Part shown: positions 22,548-34,290 of the stretch, in pieces | Numbering within the stretch: the first letter of the stretch is position 1 | Layout of the letters: every line of letters begins with the position of its first letter | Origin: Quillaja saponaria | Lineage: Eukaryota > Streptophyta > Magnoliopsida > Fabales > Quillajaceae | Reading direction: 5' to 3' | DNA: 64,000 nt | NCBI GenBank assembly: GCA_029379385.1 | Contig: CM055611.1 | Span: 12,842,062 to 12,906,061 of the forward strand | The notes under the pieces: generated by a model | The model's input: the letters and a program-made list of their open reading frames with translations, nothing else | Database searches by the model: none | What the model was told of the DNA's origin: nothing | Program-made: the position numbers and the translations under genes

Positions 22548-23800
22548 TGGAACCTAAGACTTGTAGGATGACTTCGATCAAAGGAGGTCAGAGGGTTAGT
22601 GATAAAGCCTCTATTCCACCTCTTGTGGGATGTGGGATGTGGAACAAGAGGGCGTGGTGCCCAACAGAGGTGCGGCACAATAAGAGGTCGTGGTAAAAGT
22701 AGATTTGGAAGAGGAAATATCCTAGTTGTCAAGGCATGTGATGAGACTGTTACTTCACTTTAAGATGTTCCACCAGCTCTTCTAGCTCTACTAGTTCCTC
22801 CAGCTCCACCAGTTACAACTACAGTTGGCACTTTTTTCAGGGGTTCCGGTCTTGAACTAGACATTGACTACTTTGGCAGAGGGTGTGAGTAGAGTCATGG
22901 ACACAAATGCTATACTGAGCCACCACCAACTCCTGTTGCTACTACTTCGACATTGGTGGCATCAATGTCGAGGAGTGATAATTGGCTTGAGATTTTCCTG
23001 AAGCTTAAGGCCCCGTCTTTCTCTGATTATGGTAAAGCTGATGACTCGTAGTTATTTATTGAGGAGGTCGAGAAGAGGTTGAGAGTGATTCATTGCCCAG
23101 ATAACAGTATCGTTGAGGTAGCATCATTTGAGTTATAAGGGTCAGCTTGGTACTGGTTTGATATTCAAGACACTACTGTGTGGACTTAGGAGTAGTTTCA
23201 TAAGACCTTCTTAGATAAGTTGATAAAAGTGTCAAGGATTCCAGGGTTTACCAATTTGAGCAATTGAGATAGGAACCCAGTATGTTAATGATCGAGTATG
23301 CATATCACTTTACTAAGCAGAGCTGATTTGCATCACAGCATGTTCACCTAGAGTCTGAGAAGAGAAATTGGTTTATCAGGGGTCTGGTGTCTCTATTGTT
23401 CAAGTTTCTGAGGCCTCACCAGTTTACTACTTTTAGGTCAGCTATTGATATGGCCCGTATTTTGGAGGAGAGTGAGAGTGAGAGTGAGATAGAGTCTTAG
23501 TCAGCCTTAGAGCAGAGGAAGCGACTTGGGTTTAAGGGTCATCAAGGTGATCGCTAGGCCTCATGGATTTGGTAGAGATACGAAGAGGCCGGGTCATCAG
23601 CTAGTTAATCCTAAAGGGCTTCCATAGTAGGCTTGCCACTATAATCTTCTTATTCCAGCTTTGCTAGTCAATATAGTAGTCAAGGAAGTCATGGATTAAG
23701 TGGTTAAGGCTCAAGTGGCAAAGCGTCTAGGTCATAGAGGATAGGGATTGCAAGTTTGTGGCCAGGACAGGGTTTATGCTTTGACTCCTCAAGATGCACA
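22548..23800 (+). pseudogene. Chromovirus gag
   Basis: From a possible start at 22548 a basic region leads into a gag domain that can be followed in pieces: LEIFLKLKAPSFSDYGKADD, FIEEVEKRL, SAWYWFDIQD and FHKTFLDKL (about 22985-23220). Stops replace Trp or Gln codons at several points. The capsid part continues to about 23500 (AIDMARILEESESESE). A zinc knuckle cannot be read cleanly. Confidence 0.75.
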
Positions 23801-25570
23801 AGCACCTATATTGTTTTTATCTAGGTGCTACAGATTCTTTTGTATCTTCATTCTTTGTTATGAAGTTGAATAGTCCTCCTGAACTGATAAGTATCCTTTG
23901 GCTATGTTTACACTTATAAGAGAATCCGTAGATGTAGACTTGGTGTGTAGAGATTGTGTTGTTTGTGTTGGTGACCGTGAGTTGTCTGCAGAGTTAATCC
24001 AACTTGCTGCCTTTAGCCATGTCACAGTTGATTGTTTTGAGAAAGCCATTACCTTTTAGAATCAAAGGAGTCTAAATTTTGATTCCAACGTGATCAAAGT
24101 GTGGCCCCACATAACCTGATATATACCATTAGTGTGAGGCAGATGATGCAAAAGGGATATAGGGTATACTTGGATTTCTGAGAGATTTAGAAGTTACAGG
24201 GACTAGTTTGGAATAAGTTCAGGTAGAGGAAGAATTTCCAGATATGTTTCCTGATAAGTTACTTAGTTTGCCTCCTAATCAGAATATTGAGTTTTGTTTC
24301 GACCTAGCTCCTAGTACTAATCCAATTTCCATACCCCCTTACCGCATGGCTCCTATAGAGCTTAAGAGTTGAAATAGTAGTTACAAGATTTCCTTGATAA
24401 GGGTTTTATCTGATTGAGCACTCCAACTTGGGGTGCTATAGTGTTGTTTGTTTAAAACAAAGATGGTTTTATACGGTTGTGCATAGATTACCAGCAACTT
24501 AACAAGATGATAGTTCGTAACAAGTACCCTTTTCCACGCATTGGTGACTTATTTAATCAGCTTCAGGGAGCGCAGTGTTTCTCCAAGATTGATTTGAGGT
24601 TGAGCTATCATCAACTAAAGTTCAAGCATGGGGACATTCTAAAGATAGCTTTTCGGATTTAGTATTGGCATTATGAATTCTTAGTGATGTCTTTTGGACT
24701 CACGAATGCACCTGTAGTGTTTATGAACTTGATGAATTGTATGTTCAAACCATTATGGGATAGGTTTGTAATTTTTTTCATCAAAGACATCTTAGTTTAT
24801 TCGAAGACTAAGGAGGAACATGAGCAATATCTCAAATTGGTTTTGCACACCTTACGAAAACACTAATTGTACACTAAGTTCTCAGGATGTGCATTTTGGT
24901 TAAACAATATAACTTTTTTGGGTCACGTGATGTCTAAAGTTAGGAATCAAGTGGATTTGAAGAATATCGGAAGTAATTAAGAGCTGGCCAAGACTGATAT
25001 CAGTTATCGAGATGTGTAGTTTTCTTGGGTTAGTGGCTACTACCGTCGCTTTGATAAGGACTTCTCATGGATTGCAACGCCTTTGACATTTAGAATAATG
25101 TGAAGTATCAATGGAGTGTCACTTGTGAGAAGAGCTTTCAAAAGCTTATGACCTGTTGGACTACAGCTCCCATGTTGAATTTACCTTTGGGATCAGGCGG
25201 TTACGCAGTCTACTACAATGCTTCTAGAATTGGACTTGGTTGTGTGTTGATGCAACATCATAAGGTGATTGCTTACGCTTTTAGGCAGTTGAAGCGACAC
25301 GAGCAGAACTACCCAACTCATGATCTGGAAATGGCAGCTGTTGTCTTTGCTTTGAAAATTTGGTGGCATTACCTGTGAAACGTGTGAGGTCTATACCGAC
25401 CACAAGAGTTTGAAGTATATCTTTTAGCAGCTAGATCTAAACCTTAGGTAGAGGCAGTGGATGGAGTTAACAAAGGACTATGATTGTACTATTTTGTATT
25501 ATCCCAGAAGGCAAATGTAGTTGCAAATGCTCTTAGTAGGAAATCTTCAGCTTCGTACACATAGCAATGA
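23800..25570 (+). pseudogene. Chromovirus protease, reverse transcriptase and RNase H
   Basis: The protease site is reduced to LGATDSFVSS at about 23820 (usual DSGATHSFVS). Reverse transcriptase shows [41 protein letters not shown] and [11 protein letters not shown] (24477-24866). In the last box the first Asp of FIDD is replaced by Lys. RNase H at 25100-25378 has [40 protein letters not shown] and [10 protein letters not shown]. Intervening stops and shifts break it into at least four pieces. Confidence 0.9.
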
Positions 25571-25779
25571 TTAAAAGACCTTTGATTGCAGAGATGCATA
25601 AGTTGCTAGATGATGGTGTTCAGTTTGAGATTATTGAGTCAGGAGTGTTCTTCGCTCAAATTTGTACAAGGTCGATTCTTCTTAAGCGGATTCGGGAAGG
25701 CCAGAATCAGGATCCTCTTTTGGCTACACTTTGAAAGAGTGTTGTTCAAGGGCAGAGCAGTGAATTTTTCATTAGTGTG

Positions 25780-26640
25780 GATGGTATCCTTTGATTTGGT
25801 TCTCAAGTGTGTGTGCCACATGTGGATGATCTTTATAGGGAGGTTCTTGAGGAAGCATATCAGTCAGCTTATATCGTATCCAGGTTCCTTCAAGATGTAT
25901 TATGATTTATGAGAAACTTTCTGGTGGGATGGTTTAGATAAAGATGTAGCGGATTTTGTATCCAGATGCCTTACATGTCAGTAGGTTAAGGCTGAGCACT
26001 AGCGACTAGCAAGGAAGTTGTAGTCTTTAGATGTTCCTAAGTGAAAGTGGGAGTACATTACTATTGACTTTGTGGTTAGTTCACCTCTTACTCTCAAAAG
26101 ATTCGATTCTATTTGGGTAATAGTTGACTGGTTGACCAAGTTAGCGATCTTCATTCATGTGAAGATGACTTACAACGTTGCACAGCTAGCTCAGATTTTC
26201 ATTGACAGGATCGTTACGCTTCACAGCGTTCCTATTTCTATAGTGTTTAATCGTGGTACTCAGTTCACGTCTCGATTTTGGAAAAAGTTACAAGAAGCAA
26301 TGGCTACAAAGTTACATTCGAGCACTGCCTTTCATCCACAAACAGACAGTTAGTCAGAGCATACTATTCAAACATTGGAAGACATGCTTCATGCTTGTGT
26401 CATGCACTTTAGTGCAAAATGGAGTCCCTACCTACCACTGATAGAGTTTGCTTACAAAAATAGATACCAGGCCAGTATTTAGATGGCACCATTCGAGGCT
26501 CTTTATGGGCGGAGTTGTATGTTACTATTTGTTAGTTCAAGGTTGTTAAGAGAAGGCTTTTAGGCCCCAAGATTGTGTAAGAGACTAGCAAGAAAGTTTC
26601 TTTGATTCGAGAGCCTATTCTTACATCCCAGGGTAGGTAA
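25780..26640 (+). pseudogene. Chromovirus integrase
   Basis: The zinc-binding N-terminus is recognisable in pieces (WWDGLDKDVADFVSRCLTCQ near 25920-25980). The core has WEYITIDFVVSSP (first Asp), IVFNRGTQFTSRFWKK and a stop-interrupted FHPQTDS*SEHTIQTLEDML (Glu box). The second catalytic Asp (usual SDRG) is Asn (FNRG). MAPFEALYGRSC closes the core. Stops at former Trp, Gln and Arg codons are frequent. Confidence 0.9.
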
Positions 26641-27065
26641 ATGGCCAATACAGATAACAATTGTCGTGAGTTAAAGTTTTCTATTGGCGATCATGTGTTC
26701 CTTCGTGTGTTGTCGACTAAGAGCGTAATAATATTTAGAAAGAAAGGAAAGCTAATGCCGAGGTACATTAGTCCCTTTGCGATTCTTACATGTGTTGGCA
26801 CAGTTGCTTATCATTTAGACTTTCCACTAGATCTAGTAGGAGTTCACCCAGTGTTTCATGTTTCTATGCTTCGTAAATACTTGCTAGATCTGTCTCATGT
26901 ATTGGAGCCACAAACAATTCAGTTGAGAGATGATATGACTTACGAGGAGAAGCCGGTGGCTATTTTTAATTGTCTAGTAAAGAACTCTGCACCAAGGAAA
27001 TAACATTAGTGAAGGTATTGTGATGTAACCACACAAAAGAGGAGCCGACTTAGGAAGTGGAAGTA
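26641..27065 (+). pseudogene. Chromovirus integrase C-terminus and chromodomain remnant
   Basis: The open frame 26641-27003 carries the GPY/F-like region (GKLMPRYISPFAIL) and VHPVFHVSMLRKY. It leads into EEKPVAIF, the start of the chromodomain. After a one-base shift the chromodomain continues to about 27065 as EITLVKVL*CNHTKEEPT*EVEVNL, with both stops at expected Trp codons. Chromodomains steer integration to marked chromatin. The end of the domain is cut by the deletion that joins it to LTR sequence. Confidence 0.85.
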
Positions 27066-27421
27066 AATTTGACACCCTAGATAAAGGGGTTTCACACTAA
27101 ATCATTATACTCTATGGGTACTTCGGTTTAATAGTTTTGATACTGTATAATGCCTACATGAGCTTTTCATAAAATGGTTGTGAAAAACGATTTATTTTCA
27201 TTTTTTTAATATTTCCGTTATAACTCTTTCACCAAATAGTTATTGACAACGGTTTATTCTTTTCATTTTAAATTGTGTCATTAAATCTTATGTAAACTGA
27301 TTATTGATAAAACATTTATATACTTTATTTTCGAGAACCTTTATAGACTTGTTTGGGTCATGGTAGGCCTATGTTCACCCTGATCTATTTACCAATCATA
27401 GCCTATGTTTGGGTCGTGACA
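27066..27421 (+). repeat. Remnant 3' LTR of the chromovirus, doubly deleted
   Basis: About 356 bp match two parts of the 5' LTR. From atttgacaccctag onward it matches 21614-21870, and then ttttcgagaacc to the end matches 22255-22355. It lacks the first 2.37 kb and about 385 bp inside. It ends GGGTCGTGACA before TSD TCACT. Confidence 0.85.
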
Positions 27422-27426
27422 TCACT

Positions 27427-29330
27427 AGATAATCATAAACTAGAGATAATGACAATATTAAATAATTATGATAATTTAGTAGTTATCATAGGATAGGACT
27501 GTGATAATACATATTTTAAACACATATCTTTATCTTTGTCCATATCCCTTAACAAAGCCAACTTATCAATCTTAGAGATATAGGAAGTCCGGCTTTTAGA
27601 AGCTTTGAAGCATGTTTGAAGATATTCTCACTTGAGGAAATGTAGTTTTGCAATGTCAAAGCTTGTCTTCAAACTTGTAGATTGCAAATTATTTAACAAA
27701 CTTTTGACTAATATAAATATTATATAATAATGACAAAAAAGAGCTAAACAACATAAAAACCTCCCAAGGTAGTCGCATGTAGTTCTTGTTGCACTACAAG
27801 AAGCTATGAGAGAGTCCTTTGTGGTAAGTGGAACATGCTCAAAATACAATCATAGTATACGAGTTACAGGGAACCAGATCACAACCTCAACAGTAATCAT
27901 AAGGAGCACCGCTCTACTATGTACTTGTTGGTTCGAATTACTATGCAAGCGCACACATCGTTTAAACAAGAATTAAAGGATAAATGAGATCGTTCCTACG
28001 AGGAATTAATCTATTAAGTCATGCACTAAAATTTAACACTTCTAACTTTATCCAAACAATTGACTATTTGAGATTATTAATTATGACTACTAAAATCCTA
28101 ATTATAATTCATACCTTATTTAATCAATTCACTATATGTCTATAAGAGTTGAATTAAGCAAAATTTATTAAGAACAATTCTAATTTAGCTACATGAAATA
28201 TATAGGTATATGTCTATCCTATATGGAAATCAAATTCAACCAACAAAGTGAAAAAATTCGAACATGTGTTATATCATTCAAGGTTAACTAGATTTCCTTT
28301 GTCAAGATTCCTCTAAGTTGCCAAATCAATCTAATTGGTAACTAATCAATTAGAAGCATAAATGGTAAAATAATATAAATACCAAATTCTAAGCAATCTA
28401 TAGATAAAATTAAATCGAACTATATGTGAGTTCTATCATAATCCTAAAAAAAAGATTTAGTTCATGGTACTAGATGTAAACATGACTACAACTAAACAAA
28501 ACATTAAGAACATACAAAGAAACTAAAAGGAATGAAGGAATAAGAGAAAATTAGGAAGATGTCAATCTCCAAGCTTTTCAAAATCCTATACTCTTCTAGC
28601 TCCAAGAACGCTCTCTTAACTCTCTATCACGAGCTCTAGTTTATATCTAAACTTTAGCCTTCCTCTTTCATTTATAGGCACTCTCCTCCTATTTTTATTA
28701 AAATAGAATCCTTAAAATTAGTACATGCAGCGTGAGTGTAAATAACACTGTGACGCAGCAGACTCTGTTTAATTTTGATAGGACTCCATCTTGTCCTGCC
28801 ACGGCTTCTCATATATAGGTGCTATGGTGCCAACCCTATAAAGAGTTTATGAAAGTCATCTTCAATGTGGCACTGCGACTTTACCATTATCATGCCGCTG
28901 CTCATCCCTCTCTGTAATTCTTCTGAATAGCTTGAATTCATAGCGTCGTGGCTCAAGTCTTCAGGCGTTGTCGCTTATGGCTTTCTAACTTGTTTAGCTT
29001 TCTTGCTCATTTTGGAAGCGTTGCTGCTTAGACCTCTCTGTCTTATTCATCAAATTCTCTCTTTTAGGGCACTGTGCTTCATATTCTTCAGCGTTGTGGC
29101 ACCTATAGCACTCCTTTCCTTCTCTTATATGAACTAAGACACTAGAAAGACATTCAAAACAAATTAAATATCAAAATTCATAAAACTTATTCTAATTAAG
29201 ATAAAAACTCTTAAAACAACCTAAACAATTAAAAGACTATATTTAACTAGTATTCTAACTCAAAATCTTAAGATTAATATCAAATAAATAACATGCTAAA
29301 CTAGTATGCACAAATCAAAATCCAAGACAT
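27427..29330. other. Intergenic or repeat-derived region, unclassified
   Basis: No gene is found. The stretch from about 27928 (tgttggttcgaattactatgc) to 29330 has features of non-coding long-terminal-repeat DNA, such as gcaagcgcaca followed by cgttcctacgagg and a later gcgttgt-rich block. No pair of ends or TSD was found. The exon-like copy 2 lies at 27758-27829. Confidence 0.35.
27758..27829 (-). repeat. Exon-like duplicated segment, copy 2
   Basis: On the minus strand it encodes TTKDSLIASCSATRTTCDYL and is followed by a GT (gggag|gtttttatg). It pairs with 18919-18990. With the 8.2-kb chromovirus removed, the two copies would lie only about 580 bp apart on the same strand. Confidence 0.45.
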
Positions 29331-30930
29331 AAGCTTAATGTGACTGCAATACTTCATCTCTTAGCTTTAAGTAAGTGATCTCGGATATATACCTTGCAGC
29401 AACACAATCGACAAGTCAAGCATTCGTAGGTATAGTTTAATAAGATCTTGATATAAAAAAAATGAACAAATGAGGGGTGAGTCACAAGGACTTAGTGAGC
29501 GAAAAATATACCCAAAGGGTATTAGCATCAATCAATACATAAATAGAACACATAAGTCAAATAATTCAGGGTCGCATGAATTTCAAAACAATTCAATTTC
29601 ATACATGCGTAAATGTAGAAAACATAAATTCAAACAAATAATTCAAGTACACACAAATCAATAAAAGCATCTCAAAGGGCCAATCGGAGTAACTCTGCAC
29701 TTGCACACCAAATACACATTCTCCTCTAGGCATTTTTTACTCCCACACACCAAGAATAAATATAACTCCTCACATATCCACCCCCAGACTGAGTTACTTT
29801 AATATTAAATATCAAATATTAAATATCAAATAATCAAATCAGGTTATCCTAGGTGCAACTAGATTCTATTTCATATTAAAATTAGTTTCATTGGCCTTTA
29901 TCAAACACAAACAAAGTCACGTCAAACACAATTCAATTAATATAAGAAGGTCAACGATATAGCATTTAATTCAACTAACTCAATTATAGTGCTACAAATT
30001 CACATTTACAAACTGTCTAAACATATTCATAAAATTACACAAAAAAAATTAATCACAATAGTCTAGCAACCATAGAGTAACATTTTCCACTCACAAGGCT
30101 TAAGGATTTGGTTCATCGTTCCTCTTATGATTCAAAGGTGGTGATGGCTCAACAACGTGTTCCAAAGCTAAAAATCATAATTTCATGTGTAACTTAATGT
30201 ATAAATTTCATGGTTAATTCAATAATTCCTTAACCCTACATATATATAAATCTCTCTCTCTCTCTCTTTATATATATATATATATTTCCTTACCTTCCTT
30301 TAAAATTAATTTCTTTTAGGTATTTTAACAAACACCTTAAACGACGATTTCTAGTTCATATATATGTGTATGTATATATATGCATATCCCACCATAATCA
30401 ACACAATACCATATGACTTATATTTCAAACATTAACCTTGAAATTTAATTTGGCTAATCAAAGTAAGTAAAAACTTGAATCCTAAAACTTTCATACCAAT
30501 TTCCATAAATTCTTAACTTTGGTTCATTCTTCTAACCTCCTTATATCTAAACTTTTAACAATACAACAAGCATAGAAATTACTTAAAGGGAATCCCAAGT
30601 AACTCACCTAAACTAAATAATTAACACCACCTAAACTAAGCTAAGGTTCACAGTAAGAAGGGAATTACTGCACCTAATTTCCCTTTGTTGTCGTGCCTCC
30701 CTATAGCCCAAAACCATCCTCCCATTCAGCTCCTATAGTCGGCCATGAGGGAGGAAAAAGTAACTAAGTTACTGCTTAAAACAAGGGGACGACAACTACT
30801 GGTCTTCGAAGCAAAGTTACCACTCGATTTGAAGGAAAAAGGAAAAAGGAAAAAAGATAGAAACATAATAATTTTTAGTGTCAAGAAAAGAACCCCACAG
30901 AGTTGAATGATGCCATTATCCCACAAAGAC
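29330..30930 (-). repeat. Partial LTR related to the two solo LTRs downstream
   Basis: Similar blocks occur in the same order as in the LTRs at 40788 and 49703. They are the ggggtgagtcacaaggacttagtgag box (29473-29500), the attggccttta block (29890) and the cactcac...gttcatcgttcc...aaaatcataatttc block (30090-30185). Neither end could be fixed, so coordinates are approximate. TA/TC simple repeats lie at 30243-30290. Confidence 0.55.
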
Positions 30931-31659
30931 AAGATTAAAATCTACTTTTAGAAAAACAAAGTTCAAGACAATAAAGAATCAATAGTAAAAAACCTTAAAA
31001 TTTTGGGCACAAGAAAGTTAAATATTCAGTTTCCAATAAAGTTATCATAGTAGCTCTAAAGGATGAAAAAAGTAATGACAATGAGAATGCTACTACAACT
31101 TCGTTCCTAAAATTCAAACTGAGGCAAATCAAGTGAAGAGTTGGTGTCATACAAAAGATTCAGACTCCATGGCATGGGCATAACTCTGATAGGAAAATGC
31201 TTACATCAGTCTATGCATATAAATTGAAATGGGCAACACACCTAACATCCACTGAACATATTAATTAAGAGGCCCATTAGATACAAGAAACAAGAAAGTA
31301 CATCTAGCAAAAGTTCATGAATAAAAATGAAGTAAACAACTTTACCCATCTATCTAAGGTTCACTTTCCAATAAAAAAAGTTCAAATGAACAAGAATAAA
31401 AAAAAAAAAAAGGTTCATCTATTTGGCTTTTAGCCATGCAACTCTTATTGTAAGTAAATCTAAGGTTATAGCATACCCAAACAAGAACAAGACAATAACC
31501 TTATTTGGTTTGTACAACAAACAAAAGGAAAAAGGATCAAATTCAGTAACCTAATAACGCAATAGACAAGATAGCACCAGTGCAATACAAATCAAAGATA
31601 AAAAGAAAAAAAGAAAAAGAAACTGCAAAGATTTAAAAAACAAAATAGCAAAGACTTAC

Positions 31660-31945
31660 TAAAAGTTTGAAATGCGTGTGACAGTTCAAAGCTTTTCCTA
31701 CTTCCACGTTCAATAGCATAACTGTAGCACCACCATCGCACCTTGGTCATAGATCAAGAGTCTCGAAGACTGAAGGAATTAATGTCTGTGTTTTACTGAG
31801 TTATGTTTCTTAAAAGAGTTGATAACTTGAGAGATGTCAGCTGTAACTACAAGAGAGGGGGAGAGAGAGAGAAAGAGAAAAGTCAAAATAAGATTGAATT
31901 AGGACGTTAGGGAAATGAATGATATTGTGCATCTCGGTATATAAA
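31660..31945 (-). other. Possible 5' end of a lost gene: TATA box, CT-rich leader, short first exon
   Basis: On the minus strand a tttatata box (about 31940) is followed by a (CT)n leader (ctttctctctctctccccctctc, 31855-31880). An ATG at about 31758 then opens a frame of about 30 codons up to a GTAAGT. The peptide is not recognised. No following exons could be identified, because at lower coordinates there is LTR-like sequence. It could also be part of an LTR promoter. Confidence 0.25.
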
Positions 31946-32039
31946 CAAAACTATACACTACCAGTAGCACCTAAACATGTGTAATAAATACTATTTAAAA
32001 ATTAATAAGCTAGAAGGCGGTCAAGTTGGTTATCAAACT

Positions 32040-32205
32040 CCTTTTTTTATTTTTTATTTTTTATAAATTGGTAAACCAACTCGACCCGAAATAATTCAAA
32101 ATTTCCTACCCGTCTCATTTAACATGGGAATTAAGCTGGGTTGGTGTCGGGCCATAGTAATCGATTATGGGCCAGTTTTCTAGTTAGGCTGGGTTGTATG
32201 CTCAC
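32040..32205. repeat. Fragment resembling the GGGTCGGG-type end of plant hAT MITEs
   Basis: The stretch aaccaactcgacccg...gggttggtgtcgggcc...gctgggttgtatgctcaccctta looks like the terminal part of common hAT-related MITEs, whose ends read TAGGGGTGAGCA-like in reverse complement. Only one end is seen and no TSD was found. Confidence 0.3.
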
Positions 32206-32212
32206 CCTTAAA

Positions 32213-32850
32213 TATGTTGATAAACAAAACCATGTTTTCAAATTTAGAAAAAACTTTTTATGGTTTAAAACAAACTCCTAAAGCTTGGTATGAGAGGTTA
32301 AGCAAATTTATGCTTAATAAAAATTTCAAAGAGGGCAAATTGACACAAATCTTTTTAGGATTTAGATTATTTAGAATTCATATTGGTAGAATTCCTCGAA
32401 TTCATATTGTAGAATTCCTCGAATTCTTTTTTTCTTAATCATTCACTATTTTTTTTTTTTAATCTCAACCATCTAAATAATTTAGGATTAAAATTAAAAT
32501 TGGGATTAGAATTAGGATTAGGGTTAGGGTTAGACATAAGGTTAGGTTTAAAGTTAAGGTTAGGTTTAGGATTAGGATTTAGAATAAATATAGGGTATAA
32601 ATTAATATAATATTCAATTGATTAATTAAATAAAATAAAAGAACTTAAAATTAAATTATTTGGATTTTTTGAGATTTAAAAAAAATAATGTGAATGACTT
32701 AGATTACAAGAATTCTAGGAATTCTACCAATAAGGAATTTTAGAGAAGCTGGATCCCTCGTTTTCTTAAGCACAAAAACTCTAACATGCTATTTGTTCAA
32801 ATTTATGTTAATGACATTATATTTGGTGCTACTAATGGATATCTCTTAGT
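32213..32850 (+). pseudogene. Copia reverse transcriptase fragment (Sirevirus-like), split by an insertion
   Basis: The left part (to about 32358) encodes LEKTFYGLKQTPKAWYERLS and KFMLNKNFKEGK. The right part (from about 32750) encodes FLKHKNSNMLFVQIYVND and then IIFGATN. This is the copia RT core; IIFGATN is typical of Sireviruses. The catalytic YVDD is YVND. No other domain of this element is present, so it is an isolated fragment. Confidence 0.75.
32360..32745. mobile_element. Fold-back MITE-like insertion with telomere-like core
   Basis: The outer ends attggtagaattcct (32382-32396) and the inverse ggaattctaccaat (32718-32731) pair. The inverted similarity continues inward for about 80 bp on each side. 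The left end is partly duplicated (gaattcctcgaattc twice). The core (32500-32580) has ggattagggttagggttag and several ggttagg variants. TA dinucleotides flank the ends, so a TA target site is possible. Confidence 0.6.
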
Positions 32851-33074
32851 ATTATGCAACAATGAATCATGACATGTACCATACTATTTTTGAGTACATT
32901 TGTCTTTTGTTGGCATTTGATGGTCGTCTTTCAGTTCTATTTATTTATCTTTATACCAATTGGTGAAAATCTAACCATTCTTATAATCTTAAAGGAATAT
33001 CTAAAATTTTTGGCCGTTGTCTAAATCCTATTAAAATTTTATCTAAGCTAAGCATTTTCACTCATGGACAACAA

Positions 33075-34290
33075 ATTACAATTTACGGCTTTCTAGACAA
33101 AAGTTTGTCTAAATTGATTTCAATCTCATCATCAACATAAAAAAAATAAAATAAAAAATAAAATAGAAATTTGATGTCTAATTTGTTTATCTCCAAGTTA
33201 GGACCTTTATAATAAGTTCCTTTTAAAAAAAATTTATTTTCTCTTCTTTTTTTTAGCAAATACTCATACTTGGCCACACAAGATACCAACCAAATTAAGC
33301 CTATAAATTCTCTATCTTCAAACTTCTTCCTAAGTTCAATGGTTAGACCACCTTTTTCCATGTTTACAAATTCCTATTCTAGAATCTAAGCAAAATATCT
33401 ATTCATATCCTTTTATAACCTAGCCATGAAGTCCTCATCTGCTTTCCGAGTCATTTGTTTAAATTTGGCTAGGTGAGCTATAGTTACCTCATGTTCGGTC
33501 TTATAGAATTCTACATGGAACATCTATTTCATTTGAGTTTGTTATTGGATCAAATTTAGGTGTAAAGAAATATAACAGTTAAAAGCAATCATTGTTAAGG
33601 AATTTTCAAATAACCAAAGTTTAACATAATCAGTCACATGTCCACATTGGACCGTAAATCGACTAATATATTCGACTATGGCTACCATCTCCAGAAAAAG
33701 GTAGACAGCTTTGATATGTTTAGCGTTCTAGGAAAAAGGAAAAACTGGTCTATTCATTCAGGATATAGTTTCATATACATCAGTCATATTAAAGGTTGAA
33801 TCCCTAAACTGAACTAGTGCTACATAATTGTAGTAATTTGGCATCTTAAATTTGGATCTATATGACTAGTTATTTAGGCCCCAATTCATATTTGGAGGAA
33901 GGTTTGCACTAAGTTGGTTTTGAATCAAATCATTTAGATATACTCTATAATAATTTTGTTGATTTGCCATCATTCCATTTTGATCGAATGGAACTTGATT
34001 ATGATAACAATAAGGATTGTGGTTACCATTTAGTGGATTTTGTTGATTTCCTATTGATCTATTTTGACCAAACGAGTTTTGATTTTTGTAATCATGGAGG
34101 TTCTAGTTACTATTTTGTTGATTATGTTGAACTATATTTAAAATTGGCACATAACCCAGGTTATCACTTATTTGATTTGTAGGATTATAAAATCCACTTT
34201 GTAAAGTAATTTGACTAGTATCTTGGTCTAAAGATATAAAAACATTTCTATGATTCAAACCAATAATTTAGAATACCTATTGCAAATTTT
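33075..34290 (-). pseudogene. Gypsy gag remnant
   Basis: Read on the minus strand, a Gln/Asn-rich N-terminal part (NQQNPLNGNHNPYCYHNQ, 33960-34180) precedes a capsid-like part with HLAKFKQMTRKADEDFMARL. This is followed by MEKGGLTIELRKKFEDREF and VSCVAKYEYLLKKRRENKFF (33200-33361). The order and the phrases resemble gypsy gag (retrotrans_gag) of plants, for example L.F.LRKKFEG.EF...VARYE.LLKEE. Stops are frequent and no zinc knuckle, pol or LTR was found next to it. Confidence 0.6.

Larger units (their letters stand above)
19240..27421 (+). mobile_element. Inactive chromovirus (Ty3/gypsy, Tekay/Del-like)
   Basis: This 8182-bp element is flanked by the target duplication TCACT (19235-19239 and 27422-27426). 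The order is a long 5' LTR, Met-tRNA-type PBS, gag, protease, RT, RNase H, integrase, chromodomain remnant and a strongly shortened 3' LTR. Most domains are cut by TAG/TGA/TAA stops that fit C to T changes at Gln, Arg and Trp codons. Clade placement rests on the long LTR, the domain order and the C-terminal chromodomain trace. No part is functional. Confidence 0.9.

Noticed and set aside
32500..32580. Interstitial telomere or chromosome-fusion point
   Set aside because: The ttaggg-like units are short, mixed with variants, and sit inside a fold-back insertion.
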